A stretch of DNA of 64,000 bases from UBA668 sp041918155 (GTDB lineage Bacteria; Actinomycetota; Acidimicrobiia; Acidimicrobiales; Ilumatobacteraceae): NCBI GenBank assembly GCA_041918155.1, contig JAYRWH010000058.1:62001-126000 (forward strand), written 5' to 3'. Of this stretch, positions 35,042 through 43,309 are shown in pieces. Both the position numbers and the translations under genes were made by a program. Within the stretch, counting starts at the first letter, position 1; each line of letters opens with the position of its first letter. The notes under the pieces were generated by a model. The model searched no databases. It saw only the letters and a list, made by a program, of their open reading frames with translations, and was not told the DNA's origin.

Positions 35042-36241
35042 GTGACCACCGCATCGCCCGATCGCGTGCAATTCGATCCCTATGCGCCGCACCTTCGGGT
35101 GGCGCCGTGGGACACCTACCGGCGCATGCGTGACGAGGAGCCGCTGTACTACAACGAGGAGCACGACGTGTACGCCTTGTCGCGTCACGCCGACGTGGAG
35201 GCCGCGTTCAAGGACTGGGAGACGTTCTCCTCCAAGCGCGGCGACATCCTCGAGTTCGTGAAGGCGGGAGTCGAGTATCCGCCCGGGTTGGTGATCTGGG
35301 AGGACCCGCCCACGCACACCGTGCACCGCGCCCTGATGGCCCGCATGTTCACCCCGAAGAAGGTGTCCTCGCTGGAGCCGCTGATGCGCCGCTTCTGTGC
35401 CGACGTGCTCGATCCGCTGCGCGGCGCCGATCGATTCAACTTCGTCACCGATCTCGGCAACGAGTTGCCGATGCGCGTGATCGGCATGCTGCTCGGCATT
35501 CCCGAGCAGGATCAGGCGGCCGTGCGTGACAACACGTACGCCTCGCTGCACACAGAGGAGGGCCAGCCGATGAACGTGGCGACACACAGGATCGTGCGCG
35601 GCGACGAGTTCGCCGAGTACATCGACTGGCGCGTCGACCACCCCTCCGACGACATCATGACCGAGCTGCTGAACGCCGAGTTCGAGGACGAGCACGGAGT
35701 GCACCGCAAGCTCACCCGCGACGAATTGCTCACCTACGTCAGCGTCGTGGCGGCCGCCGGCAACGAGACCACCAGCCGCCTCATCGGTTGGCTCGGCAAG
35801 GTGTTCGGCGAGCATCCCGACCAGCGGCGCCTCGTCACCAACGACCGCTCGCTGCTGCCGGCAGCCATCGACGAGGTGCTGCGTTACGAGCCCACGGGGC
35901 TGCACACGGCGCGGTATGTCACCAAGGACGTGGACTTCCACGGCACCACGGTGCCGGCCGGTAGTGCGATCCTGTTGCTGATGGGCTCGGCCAACCGTGA
36001 CGACCGTCGGTTCACGAACCCCGACGAGTTCAACGTGTTGCGCAACGAAGGCCAGCACACCAGCTTCGGCTTCGGGACGCACTTCTGCCTGGGGGCGTCG
36101 CTGGCACGCATGGAGGGTCGCATCGCCCTCGACGAGGTGCTGAACCGCTTCCCCGATTGGGAGCTCGACTACGACAACCTGGAGATGACCACCACCTCCA
36201 CCGTCCGCGGTTGGGAGACCCTGCCGACGTTCGTTCGATGA
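35042..36241 (+). CDS. Cytochrome P450
   Basis: A 399-residue soluble class I bacterial P450, a haem monooxygenase. The I-helix oxygen-binding motif is AAAGNETTSRLIG, the ExxR motif is EVLRYEP, and the haem loop FGFGTHFCLGASLA has the axial ligand Cys349. It needs an external ferredoxin and reductase, and none is adjacent. GTG 35042 follows AGGGAGG. Its stop overlaps the next gene (ATGA). Being divergent from a TetR-rhamnosidase operon, it may hydroxylate the aglycone released there; this is inference. Confidence 0.94.
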   Translation: MTTASPDRVQFDPYAPHLRVAPWDTYRRMRDEEPLYYNEEHDVYALSRHADVEAAFKDWETFSSKRGDILEFVKAGVEYPPGLVIWEDPPTHTVHRALMARMFTPKKVSSLEPLMRRFCADVLDPLRGADRFNFVTDLGNELPMRVIGMLLGIPEQDQAAVRDNTYASLHTEEGQPMNVATHRIVRGDEFAEYIDWRVDHPSDDIMTELLNAEFEDEHGVHRKLTRDELLTYVSVVAAAGNETTSRLIGWLGKVFGEHPDQRRLVTNDRSLLPAAIDEVLRYEPTGLHTARYVTKDVDFHGTTVPAGSAILLLMGSANRDDRRFTNPDEFNVLRNEGQHTSFGFGTHFCLGASLARMEGRIALDEVLNRFPDWELDYDNLEMTTTSTVRGWETLPTFVR

Positions 36242-37011
36242 ACCGGCTACCGCCCCTGGGTCTCCAGCTCTACACGGTCCGCCACGAGATGGACCGCGAC
36301 GCGCGCGCGGCCTTGCGGCTCGTGGCGGACATCGGTTTTGACGGGGTGGAGCTGGCCGGGCTGCACGGGGTGGCGCCGGCCGAGTTCCGGGCGCTGCTCG
36401 ACGACCTCGGGTTGACGCTCGTGAGTGCGATGATCGGGCTGACCGGCGACGGGCTCGCGGCGGACACGCTGGAGTTCGCCACTGCCGTCGGAGCGCCGCG
36501 GCTGGTGGTGAATGCGTGGGAGACCGACTTCGCCACCGTCGACGCGATCGACAGGTTGGCCGAGTCCTTCAACCGGGCGGCGGCACAGGCCCGCGCGGCT
36601 GGTGTCGATCTCGGGTACCACAACCACTTCTGGGAATTCCGGCCTTCGGCAGCGGGGGCGAACCCGATGGCCGAGTTCGCGTCGCGCCTCGAGGGCGGCT
36701 TCTTCGAGCTCGACATCTACTGGCTGAGTGCGGTGCGCACGGACTGGGCGGTGGCGCTCGCCCCGATCGCCGATCGGGTGCGCACCGTCCACGTGAAGGA
36801 CGGTCCCGGAACCCTGCCCACAGCCGACTGGCGGATCGACCCGATGACTCCCGCAGGCACCGGCACGGTCGACGTGGTGGGCATGCTGGCGGCAGTGCCG
36901 GCCGCCGAGTGGCACGTGGTGGAGTTCGACGAGTGCTCCGGCGACGTGTGCGCCGCGATCGCGGCCAGCCGCCGGTTCCTCGTGGAGGCCGGCCTGTCCG
37001 GTTCGGACTGA
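36238..37011 (+). CDS. Sugar phosphate isomerase/epimerase-like TIM-barrel protein (AP endonuclease 2 family)
   Basis: A 257-residue xylose-isomerase-like TIM barrel. It begins PLGLQLYTVRHEM, has FDGVELAGLHG, the metal-binding region LGYHNHFWEF, and late motifs ELDIYWLSA, VRTVHVKDG and WHVVEFDEC that provide the usual Glu/Asp/His metal ligands. Such proteins isomerise or epimerise sugars or act on keto-glycosides. ATG 36238 overlaps the P450 stop. A sugar isomerase coupled to a P450 and facing a rhamnosidase fits a glycoside-breakdown locus. Confidence 0.85.
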   Translation: MNRLPPLGLQLYTVRHEMDRDARAALRLVADIGFDGVELAGLHGVAPAEFRALLDDLGLTLVSAMIGLTGDGLAADTLEFATAVGAPRLVVNAWETDFATVDAIDRLAESFNRAAAQARAAGVDLGYHNHFWEFRPSAAGANPMAEFASRLEGGFFELDIYWLSAVRTDWAVALAPIADRVRTVHVKDGPGTLPTADWRIDPMTPAGTGTVDVVGMLAAVPAAEWHVVEFDECSGDVCAAIAASRRFLVEAGLSGSD

Positions 37012-37023
37012 TGGACAGGAACG

Positions 37024-37070
37024 GTCAACGGTGGTGTTGACAGATCCCCCGTCAACGTGTACGTTGACGG
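37024..37070 (+). promoter_or_regulatory. Promoter with two perfect GTCAAC-N6-GTTGAC operators
   Basis: Site 1 is GTCAAC-GGTGGT-GTTGAC (37024-37041). Site 2 is GTCAAC-GTGTAC-GTTGAC (37051-37068), extended by CC/GG to 22 bp. A TTGACA -35 (37037-37042) lies at the right half of site 1 and a TACGTT -10-like box (37060-37065) lies in site 2, with a 17-bp spacer. A repressor on these sites would cover both promoter boxes. Confidence 0.75.
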
Positions 37071-37107
37071 ATACACACCACGTCCCCGCACCTGGAGGCA
37101 CAGCCCG

Positions 37108-38331
37108 ATGGAATTCCAGCAGTACAGCCCCGACATGACCTACACCGAGCGCCCCTACCCGGTGTTCGACTGCGACATGCACTTCTACGAGGAGGCGGAT
37201 TCGTTCACCCGCTACCTGCCCAACGAGTACAAGGGCCTCGTGCGGATGGCGAACATCGACGGTCGCAACAAGATGATCGTGCGCGGCCGAGTGTCGGACT
37301 ACATCCCCAACCCGACCTTCGATGTGGTGGCCGCCCCCTGCTCGGGCTTCGAGTACTTCTCGGGCAAGAACGTCCACGGCAAGAGCTTCAAGGAGATCGT
37401 CACGCCGATGAAGGCGATCCCCGAGTTCACCGACCCGGGTGCGCGCATGAAGCTGATGGACAAGATGCACGTCGATGCCATCGTCAACTTCCCGACCCTC
37501 GCCTCGATCCTCGAGGTCAATTTCATGGACGACCCCGACGGCACCCAGGTGTTCATCCACGCCTTCAACCAGTGGATGTACGACGAGTGGGGCTTCAACG
37601 TCGACAACCGCATCTTCACCACCCCGGTGATGAACCTCTCCAAGGTCGATGGCGCCTGCCGCGAGCTGGAGTGGGCGCTCGAGCGTGGTGCCAAGACCGT
37701 GCTCGTGCGCCCCGCGCCGGTGGCCGGCTACCGCGGGCCGACATCGCCCTTCCTGCCCCACACCGACCCGTTCTGGCGGATGATCGAGGAGAACGACATC
37801 CCGGTCATGTTCCACGCCAGCGACTCGGGCTACACCAAGTACACCAACGACTGGGCCGGCAGCGACCTCGAGATGCGTCCGTTCGAGTTCGACGTGTTCC
37901 GTGCGCTCTCCGAGGATCAGCGCCCGATCATGGACACCGTGCTCGCCGCGGTGGGCCAGGGCATGCTGTCCCGCTTCCCGAAGGTGAAGATCGCCTCGAT
38001 CGAGTGCGGCAGCAAGTGGCTGAACCGGGCGATGGAGAAGTTCGACACGGTGTACGGCAAGATGCCGCACATGTTCGCCGAGCACCCCCGCGAGACGATC
38101 AAGCGTGCGCTCTACGTGGCTCCGTACTGGGAAGATCCGCTGCAGCCGCTGATCGAGACGATCGGCCTCGACCACATCCTGTTCAACAGCGACTGGCCGC
38201 ACCCGGAGGGTCTCGCCGACCCGAACGAGTACGCCCTGTACGCCGAGAACGAGGTGGGCGTGTCGCCCGGCGACGCCGCCAAGATCATGGGCGGCAACAT
38301 GTTCGACCTGATCGGCGTCACCCCCGGCTGA
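37108..38331 (+). CDS. Amidohydrolase_2-type metal-dependent hydrolase
   Basis: A 407-residue TIM-barrel enzyme of the ACMSD/LigW-like group. The first metal motif is VFDCDMHFYEEADSF near residues 17-31 (D-x-H), a barrel His is in IPVMFHASDSGY, and the last Asp is in ILFNSDWPHPEG near residue 373. Family members decarboxylate aromatic or muconate acids or hydrolyse rings. It is a close paralogue of 42051-43256 with colinear blocks (FTRYLP, EYIPNPTFD, FPTLAS, HASDSGY/HSSDSGY). ATG 37108 follows TGGAGG. It ends before a terminator shared with the convergent TetR. Confidence 0.88.
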   Translation: MEFQQYSPDMTYTERPYPVFDCDMHFYEEADSFTRYLPNEYKGLVRMANIDGRNKMIVRGRVSDYIPNPTFDVVAAPCSGFEYFSGKNVHGKSFKEIVTPMKAIPEFTDPGARMKLMDKMHVDAIVNFPTLASILEVNFMDDPDGTQVFIHAFNQWMYDEWGFNVDNRIFTTPVMNLSKVDGACRELEWALERGAKTVLVRPAPVAGYRGPTSPFLPHTDPFWRMIEENDIPVMFHASDSGYTKYTNDWAGSDLEMRPFEFDVFRALSEDQRPIMDTVLAAVGQGMLSRFPKVKIASIECGSKWLNRAMEKFDTVYGKMPHMFAEHPRETIKRALYVAPYWEDPLQPLIETIGLDHILFNSDWPHPEGLADPNEYALYAENEVGVSPGDAAKIMGGNMFDLIGVTPG

Positions 38332-38362
38332 TCGCCAGTAGTTCCAACCCCCCACACATCGC

Positions 38363-38394
38363 AGGAACCCGGCCAGGCGGATGGCCGGGTTCCT
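38363..38394. terminator. Bidirectional terminator hairpin
   Basis: AGGAACCCGGCCA (38363-38375) pairs perfectly with TGGCCGGGTTCCT (38382-38394), a 13-bp stem with a 6-nt loop. It lies between convergent stops at 38331 and 38428. Confidence 0.8.
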
Positions 38395-38427
38395 CGATGT
38401 CTCTGGCCAGGTGTGGCGCTCGACGGC

Positions 38428-39108
38428 TCAGCCGGCCGCGCCGTGGATGATGACGCGGGTGAGCTGGTCGGCGAGTTCGTGTGCGGCGACCGGTCCCTTC
38501 GGGTCGAACCAGCGCTGCGCCCAACTGCCCATGCCGATGAGCGCAGTCGTGAACATCGCCGGCGGCACCTCGGAGCGGAACACGCCGAGGGTGCGCCCGC
38601 TCTCGAAGATGCTCGTGACCGCAGCCTCGTAGCGTCGTCGGCGGGAGTTGATCGCCCGCAGCCAGTCGCGGTTGTCGCCGGTCATCTGCTTGGTGACGTC
38701 CTCCTGCAGGAAGATGTTCACGTAGTGGAAGTCGCTGCGGGTCGTCGATTCGATGTTCATCAGGAAGACGCGGGCGACCTTGTCCTCCGGCGTGCCCTCA
38801 CCGCGGGCGATCTCCTCCGCCGCGTCGGCGTAGCCGGCGAACGCGGCCACGGTGGCGTTCTGCACCAGCTCCTGCTTGCTGGCGAAGTAGTAGTAGAGCG
38901 TGGCGCGATCGAGATCGAGCGCCTCGGCGATGTCCTTGAACGACGTCGCGCTGTAACCCTTGGCCAAGAACACGTTCGCGGCCGCGGCCATGATTTCCGC
39001 GCGGCGGGCCTCGTAGGCCGGGCCGGACTCCTGCTTCGCGTTGGCGCGCCGACGCCCGATGTTGCTGGTGCGCGTGTCTCGTGGGTGAATGGTGTCGTCG
39101 GCGGCCAC
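38428..39108 (-). CDS. TetR/AcrR-family transcriptional regulator
   Basis: A 226-residue regulator. The helix-turn-helix is YSATSFKDIAEALDLDRATL followed by YYYFASKQELVQNATVAAF, close to the KstR/FadR-like TetR group in form. The C-terminal domain contains LLDR-like helices of unknown ligand. GTG 39108 is the start. The sequence ATCAAC-TGGCGT-GTTGAC lies 25-42 bp upstream, matching the two operators at the amidohydrolase promoter 1.3 kb away, so autoregulation and control of 37108 are strongly suggested. Confidence 0.9.
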   Translation of the reverse strand: MAADDTIHPRDTRTSNIGRRRANAKQESGPAYEARRAEIMAAAANVFLAKGYSATSFKDIAEALDLDRATLYYYFASKQELVQNATVAAFAGYADAAEEIARGEGTPEDKVARVFLMNIESTTRSDFHYVNIFLQEDVTKQMTGDNRDWLRAINSRRRRYEAAVTSIFESGRTLGVFRSEVPPAMFTTALIGMGSWAQRWFDPKGPVAAHELADQLTRVIIHGAAG

Positions 39109-39132
39109 TGCTCACGACGGTACCACCGTGGG

Positions 39133-39150
39133 ATCAACTGGCGTGTTGAC
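39133..39150. promoter_or_regulatory. Third GTCAAC-N6-GTTGAC-type operator, upstream of the TetR gene
   Basis: ATCAAC-TGGCGT-GTTGAC differs at one of the 12 arm positions from the perfect sites at 37024 and 37051. It sits 25 bp upstream of GTG 39108, in promoter position for the regulator. Confidence 0.7.
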
Positions 39151-39158
39151 CCGGCGGG

Positions 39159-39272
39159 GGTGACGCCGGAGCACCCAGGGAGGGGAGGAAGAAGGCTTCC
39201 TGGTGGGCACGCATCAGCGGCTCACTCATCGGGGGACATCCCGATCCCCTTCCTCGATGCTCCGGCGTCACC
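39159..39272. repeat. Long-range inverted repeat with an internal hairpin
   Basis: GGTGACGCCGGAGCA (39159-39173) is exactly complementary to TGCTCCGGCGTCACC (39258-39272), 84 bp apart. Inside is ATCGGG-GGACAT-CCCGAT (39229-39246), which may terminate the lipoprotein gene ending at 39290. A 31-codon minus-strand frame starting MSEPLMRAHQEAFF also lies inside. This 181-bp stretch holds no larger gene. Confidence 0.5.
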
Positions 39273-39289
39273 TCCGTTCTGTGTGGGGC

Positions 39290-39712
39290 CTATTCGGCCC
39301 AGCGGTCGTCGTACTCGTCGCGGCCGGCGAACCACGCCGCGACCTGCGCTGATGCCACCCGTTGCGCCACGACGGCACAGTGGCACCCGGCGTGGGCGCG
39401 GTGGCGGTCGGCGGCCTCGGAGGTCGCGAACCAGCGGTGGGCAGCGTGGGCCTTGCACGCGCCGCAGGCGGTGCGCACGTTGCGCGTGGACAGTCGGTAG
39501 GCCACGGCATCGAGCGTGGGTTCGGGGGTGGCCGGTGTCGTCGAGGCCGGTGTCGTCGATTCCGCCGTGGTGCTGCTCGAACTGCTGCTCGGGGGCGCGC
39601 TCGCGGTGCCGCCGGTCGTGGCATCGTCGCGAACGCACGCGGCGAGGGCGCCTGCGAGCGTCAGCCCCGCGCCGAACCTGGCCGTCGTGCCGAGGAACTC
39701 GCGTCGCTCCAT
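39290..39712 (-). CDS. Predicted Tat-exported lipoprotein of unknown function
   Basis: A 140-residue protein. The N-terminus MERREFLGTTARFGAGLTLA has a twin-arginine motif and is followed by a lipobox (GALAAC, Cys near residue 26), so it should be exported folded and lipid-anchored. A Ser/Thr/Pro-rich linker (residues ~35-65) leads to a C-terminal domain with RTACGACKAHAAHRWFAT and HRAHAGCHCAVV: two Cys pairs and several His, which could bind a metal, haem-like group or form disulfides. I do not recognise the family. Confidence 0.65.
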   Translation of the reverse strand: MERREFLGTTARFGAGLTLAGALAACVRDDATTGGTASAPPSSSSSSTTAESTTPASTTPATPEPTLDAVAYRLSTRNVRTACGACKAHAAHRWFATSEAADRHRAHAGCHCAVVAQRVASAQVAAWFAGRDEYDDRWAE

Positions 39713-39747
39713 CGCGTCACATTACGACGTACCGCGGGCCAGCCGGT

Positions 39748-40962
39748 TCAGTCGCGGCGGATCTCGGCGCGCACCTCTTCGTCGTGCTCGCCGAGCAGGG
39801 GAGCGCGGCGGTTGGCGCCACTCTTGGTGCGGCTGAACTTGATCGGGCTGTTGGCGAACACGGTGGGCCGCTCGGCGCCGGGCGTCTCCAGCGCGACGAG
39901 CATCTCTCGCGCCGGCAGGTGCGGGTCGTCGAACAGCATCGCGTTCGTGTTCACCGGGCCGACGGGCACCTTCCCACCGAGCTCGGCGAGCACCTCCTCG
40001 GTGGTACGCGAGGCGAGCCACTCCTCGATGTAGGGCATCACCAGGCTGCGATCGGCGTTGCGCGCGCGATTGCTGTTGGTGCGCGGGTCGTCGATCCACT
40101 CGGGCTTGCCGATGATGCGGCACAGGATCGGCCAGTGGTTGGTGGGCGCGGCCATCGCGCAGGCGCCATCCTTCGTGCGGAAGATGCCGAAGGGGATGTG
40201 GATCGGGTGCTCGTTGCCGTTGGGCACGTCGGTGCGGCCCCAGTAGCTGTAGCGGTAGATCGTTTCCTCGTTGAGCGCGACGAGTGCGTCGTACATCGCC
40301 ACATCCACGAACTGGCCCTTGCCGGTGTTACGTGCCTCGTGCACCGCGGCGACGATGCCGAGCGCGAGCAGGGTGGCCGGGTAGGTGTCGCCGATGCTCG
40401 GGCCCACGCGCATGCCGACGGTGCCCTTCTCGCCGGTGGAGGCCACCAGGCCGCTCATCGCCTGGGCCACGACATCGAACGCGGGCCACTCGGCGTAGGG
40501 GCTCTCACCCGTGCGTGGATCGCCGAACCCGCGCACCGCGCCGTACACCAGGCGCGGGTTGATCTCGCTGAGCACCTCGTAGCCGATGCCCAACTTGTCG
40601 AGCACGCCGATGCGGAAGTTCTCCACCACCACATCCGCGTCGCGCACCAGTTCCTTCAGGGTCCCGCGGTCGGCTTCCTGGTTGAGGTCGAGCACGATGC
40701 TGCGCTTGGAGCGGTTGACGCTGGCGAAGTAGCCGCCGTAGTGGCGCTGCTCGTCGCCCTTGGTGAACGGGCCGCCCGAGCGGGTGAAGTCGCCCTTGGG
40801 CGGCTCGACCTTGATCACATCCGCGCCCATGTCGGCGAGCAGCATCGTGCAGAACGGCCCGGCGAGTGCGGCGGTGAGATCGATGATGCGCACGTCGGTG
40901 AGCGGCCCGCTGCGCTGGGGGAGCGGCGGCACCGCGTGGTGGTGACCCTCAGTGTGATCCAT
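39748..40962 (-). CDS. CaiB/BaiF family (type III) CoA transferase
   Basis: A 404-residue family III CoA transferase moving CoA between carboxylic acids. It has the N-terminal RIIDLTAALAGPFCTMLLAD followed by MGADVIKVEPP, the NRSKRSIVLDL stretch, and the catalytic Asp192 in PSIGDTYPATLLA. The C-terminal domain is complete (KVPVGPVN, GANRRAPLLGEH). It is divergent from the LLM oxidoreductase at 41028. It probably activates a substrate of the surrounding catabolic genes; the acid is unknown. Confidence 0.92.
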   Translation of the reverse strand: MDHTEGHHHAVPPLPQRSGPLTDVRIIDLTAALAGPFCTMLLADMGADVIKVEPPKGDFTRSGGPFTKGDEQRHYGGYFASVNRSKRSIVLDLNQEADRGTLKELVRDADVVVENFRIGVLDKLGIGYEVLSEINPRLVYGAVRGFGDPRTGESPYAEWPAFDVVAQAMSGLVASTGEKGTVGMRVGPSIGDTYPATLLALGIVAAVHEARNTGKGQFVDVAMYDALVALNEETIYRYSYWGRTDVPNGNEHPIHIPFGIFRTKDGACAMAAPTNHWPILCRIIGKPEWIDDPRTNSNRARNADRSLVMPYIEEWLASRTTEEVLAELGGKVPVGPVNTNAMLFDDPHLPAREMLVALETPGAERPTVFANSPIKFSRTKSGANRRAPLLGEHDEEVRAEIRRD

Positions 40963-41010
40963 GGTGCTCCCTGCCTACCGACCTTGGTGCTACTCCGGTT
41001 CTCGGACGTG

Positions 41011-41025
41011 GAGAGTATAGTTCTC
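41011..41025 (+). promoter_or_regulatory. Promoter with GAGA-N7-TCTC palindrome; predicted leaderless start
   Basis: GAGAGTATAGTTCTC contains a TATAGT -10 box (41016-41021) with ATG 41028 seven bases further on, so the mRNA probably starts at the ATG. The palindrome arms resemble the perfect GAGAAC-GTG-GTTCTC at 46863. Confidence 0.55.
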
Positions 41026-41027
41026 GC

Positions 41028-41990
41028 ATGCGTATCGGTCTCATGGTCGGCCCCGAGCGGGCGCGTTATTCCACGAAGGTGGAGCGCATGTTGCGCGACG
41101 CCAAGTGGGCCGAGGACAACGGGCTGCACACGGTGTGGGTGCCCCAGGTGCCCGACGAGTTCGATGCGATGACCGCGGTGGCGCTGATGGCGCAGGCCAC
41201 GTCGCGCATCGAGATCGGTACGGCCGTGGTGCCCCTGCAGTCGCGCCACCCGATCGCGCTCGTGCAGCAGTCGCTCTCCACCCAGCTGGTGGCCCAGGGG
41301 CGCTTCACGCTCGGCGTGGGCCCGTCGCACCACTGGATCATCGAAGACATGCTCGGCCTGCCGTACGACAAGCCGGCCTCCACGGTGAACGACTACCTCG
41401 ACGTGCTCGACGCGGCCATGGCCGGCCCGGGCACGATCGAGGTGCAGAACAACTCGTTCCGCATCAACAACCCGATGTACGTCACCGACGCGCCGCGCAT
41501 GCAGGTGATGATCGCCGCGCTCGGCCCGGTGATGTTGAAGATCGCCGGCTCGCGCACGGATGGCACGATCCTGTGGCTGGCCGACGAGAAGGCGATCGGG
41601 TCGTACATCGCCCCGCGCATCAACGAGGCTGCGGTCGCCGCCGGCCGCCCGGCACCCCGCGTCGTTGCCGGCGTGCCGGTGACCCTGTGTCTGCCCAGTG
41701 AGGTGGAGGCTGCCAAGGCCCGCGCCAACCGGGTGCTCAGCGAGTCGAGCATCTCGCCCAACTATCAGCGCCTGCTCGACAAGGGCGATGCCACCAGCGT
41801 CGGCGACATCCTCGCCGCCGGCGACGAGGAGATGGTGCGCCGCCGCATCCAGTCGTTCGTCGATGCCGGCACCACCGACATCTCGGTGCGGGTGGTGCCC
41901 ATCGGTGAGACCCGCGATGAGTTGATCGCCTCGATGCAGCGCACCCGCGAGTTCGTCGCCGCGCTGGCGCAGGAGACCCGCGGAGAGTAA
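41028..41990 (+). CDS. Luciferase-like (LLM class) F420-dependent oxidoreductase
   Basis: A 320-residue TIM-barrel flavin/F420 enzyme. It starts MRIGLMVGPERARYSTKVER, has ATSRIEIGTAVVPLQSRHP followed by IALVQQSLST and GRFTLGVGPSH, all standard F420-dependent LLM blocks, and the late GAGDEEMV-like stretch with DAGTTDISVRV. It transfers hydride from F420 to an unknown substrate, or acts as a monooxygenase-like enzyme. ATG 41028 is immediately downstream of a predicted -10 box. The amidohydrolase at 42051 follows after 60 bp. Confidence 0.9.
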   Translation: MRIGLMVGPERARYSTKVERMLRDAKWAEDNGLHTVWVPQVPDEFDAMTAVALMAQATSRIEIGTAVVPLQSRHPIALVQQSLSTQLVAQGRFTLGVGPSHHWIIEDMLGLPYDKPASTVNDYLDVLDAAMAGPGTIEVQNNSFRINNPMYVTDAPRMQVMIAALGPVMLKIAGSRTDGTILWLADEKAIGSYIAPRINEAAVAAGRPAPRVVAGVPVTLCLPSEVEAAKARANRVLSESSISPNYQRLLDKGDATSVGDILAAGDEEMVRRRIQSFVDAGTTDISVRVVPIGETRDELIASMQRTREFVAALAQETRGE

Positions 41991-41997
41991 GGTTCTC
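41983..41997 (+). promoter_or_regulatory. GAGA-N7-TCTC site overlapping a GTAAGG/CCTTAC hairpin
   Basis: GAGAGTAAGGTTCTC shares the arms of the sites at 41011 and 46863. It straddles the LLM stop codon and overlaps GTAAGG-TTCT-CCTTAC, which could instead be a small terminator or processing hairpin before the amidohydrolase. Confidence 0.35.
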
Positions 41998-42050
41998 CTT
42001 ACACGGTTACGACGGTCTCACTGACAGCGGCCGATCTCACAGGGGGAACG

Positions 42051-43256
42051 ATGACCTCGCTCAATGGCATTCCGGTGTTCGACGCCGACAACCACTTCTA
42101 CGAGACCACCGAGGCGTTCACCCGCTACCTGCCCAAGCAGTACCAGAACGCGATCCAGTATGTGCAGGTGAACGGCCGCACCAAGCTGGCCGTCGGCGGC
42201 AAGATCACCGAGTACATCCCCAACCCCACCTTCGACAAGGTGGCTCGTCCTGGTGCCCAGGAGCAGTACTACCGCGTGGGCAACCCGAACGGGCTCAGCC
42301 GGCGGGAACTGTTCGGCGAGCCCATCGCCTCGCCGCCGTCGTACCGCAACGCGGAGGATCGCATCAAGCTGATGGACGAGCAGGGCATCGACCGCACCCT
42401 GATGTTCCCCACCCTGGCCAGCGTGCTCGAAGAGCGCATGAAGCACGACCCCGAGTTCCTCCATGCGGCCATCCACGCGCTCAATCAGTGGATGCACGAG
42501 GAGTGGCCGTTCCAGTACGAGAACCGCATCTACAGCACCCCCGTCATCACCCTGCCGATCGTCGACAAGGCGATCGAAGAGCTCGACTGGCTGCTCGAGC
42601 GCGGCGCCAAGGCGATCCTCATCCGCCCCGCGCCGGTGCCCGGCTACAAAGGTCCGCGGTCGTTCGCCCTTCCCGAGTTCGATCCGTTCTGGAAGAAGAT
42701 CGTCGAGAACGACGTGCTGGTGTGCCTGCACTCCAGCGACAGTGGCTACGACCGCTGGGCCAACGAGTGGACGGGCAGCGACCGCGAATTCCTGCCGTTC
42801 CAGCCCACAGCGTTCCGCATGCTGTGGTCGTGGCGTCCGATCGAGGACGCCGTCGCGTCGCTGATCATGGAGGGGTGCCTGGCGCGCTTCCCCGAGCTGA
42901 AGATCCTCATCGTCGAGAACGGCGCCAGCTGGCTCACGCCACTGCAGAAGGCGATGAAGGACCTGTGGAAGAAGATGCCGCAGAACTTCCCCGAGGAGCC
43001 CATCGCGGCGATGCGGCGTAACATCAGCCTCAGCCCGTTCTGGGAAGAGGACTACGCCGCCATCGCCGACCAGCTGGGGCAAGAGCACATCATGTTCGGC
43101 AGCGACTACCCGCACCCTGAGGGTCTTGCCGACCCGGTGATGTTCGTCAACGACCTCGCCCACCTCGGCGACGAGCAGCTTCGCCGCGCCATGGGTGGCA
43201 ACCTGGCCAAGCTGATCGGCGTGGAGAACACCCCACTGGTGAACCGCAAGGGTTAG
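42051..43256 (+). CDS. Amidohydrolase_2-type metal-dependent hydrolase (paralogue)
   Basis: A 401-residue TIM-barrel hydrolase/decarboxylase, colinear with 37108-38331. The metal motif is VFDADNHFYETTEAF, the barrel His is in VCLHSSDSGYDRW, and the last Asp is in IMFGSDYPHPEG. Conserved blocks between the two are FTRYLP, EYIPNPTFD and LLERGAKAILIRPAPVPGY (versus ALERGAKTVLVRPAPVAGY). Duplication followed by divergence suggests two related ring or dioic-acid substrates. AGGGGGAACG precedes ATG 42051. Confidence 0.88.
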   Translation: MTSLNGIPVFDADNHFYETTEAFTRYLPKQYQNAIQYVQVNGRTKLAVGGKITEYIPNPTFDKVARPGAQEQYYRVGNPNGLSRRELFGEPIASPPSYRNAEDRIKLMDEQGIDRTLMFPTLASVLEERMKHDPEFLHAAIHALNQWMHEEWPFQYENRIYSTPVITLPIVDKAIEELDWLLERGAKAILIRPAPVPGYKGPRSFALPEFDPFWKKIVENDVLVCLHSSDSGYDRWANEWTGSDREFLPFQPTAFRMLWSWRPIEDAVASLIMEGCLARFPELKILIVENGASWLTPLQKAMKDLWKKMPQNFPEEPIAAMRRNISLSPFWEEDYAAIADQLGQEHIMFGSDYPHPEGLADPVMFVNDLAHLGDEQLRRAMGGNLAKLIGVENTPLVNRKG

Positions 43257-43309
43257 CGGGTTCGCCTGCCGCAGCGCCGTCGGGTGTCGTGCTGAGCTGT
43301 GGTTCACCT

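Noticed and set aside
36247..38355. 702-codon minus-strand frame
   Set aside because: Antisense to the isomerase-like and amidohydrolase genes, which have clear family motifs and ribosome sites.
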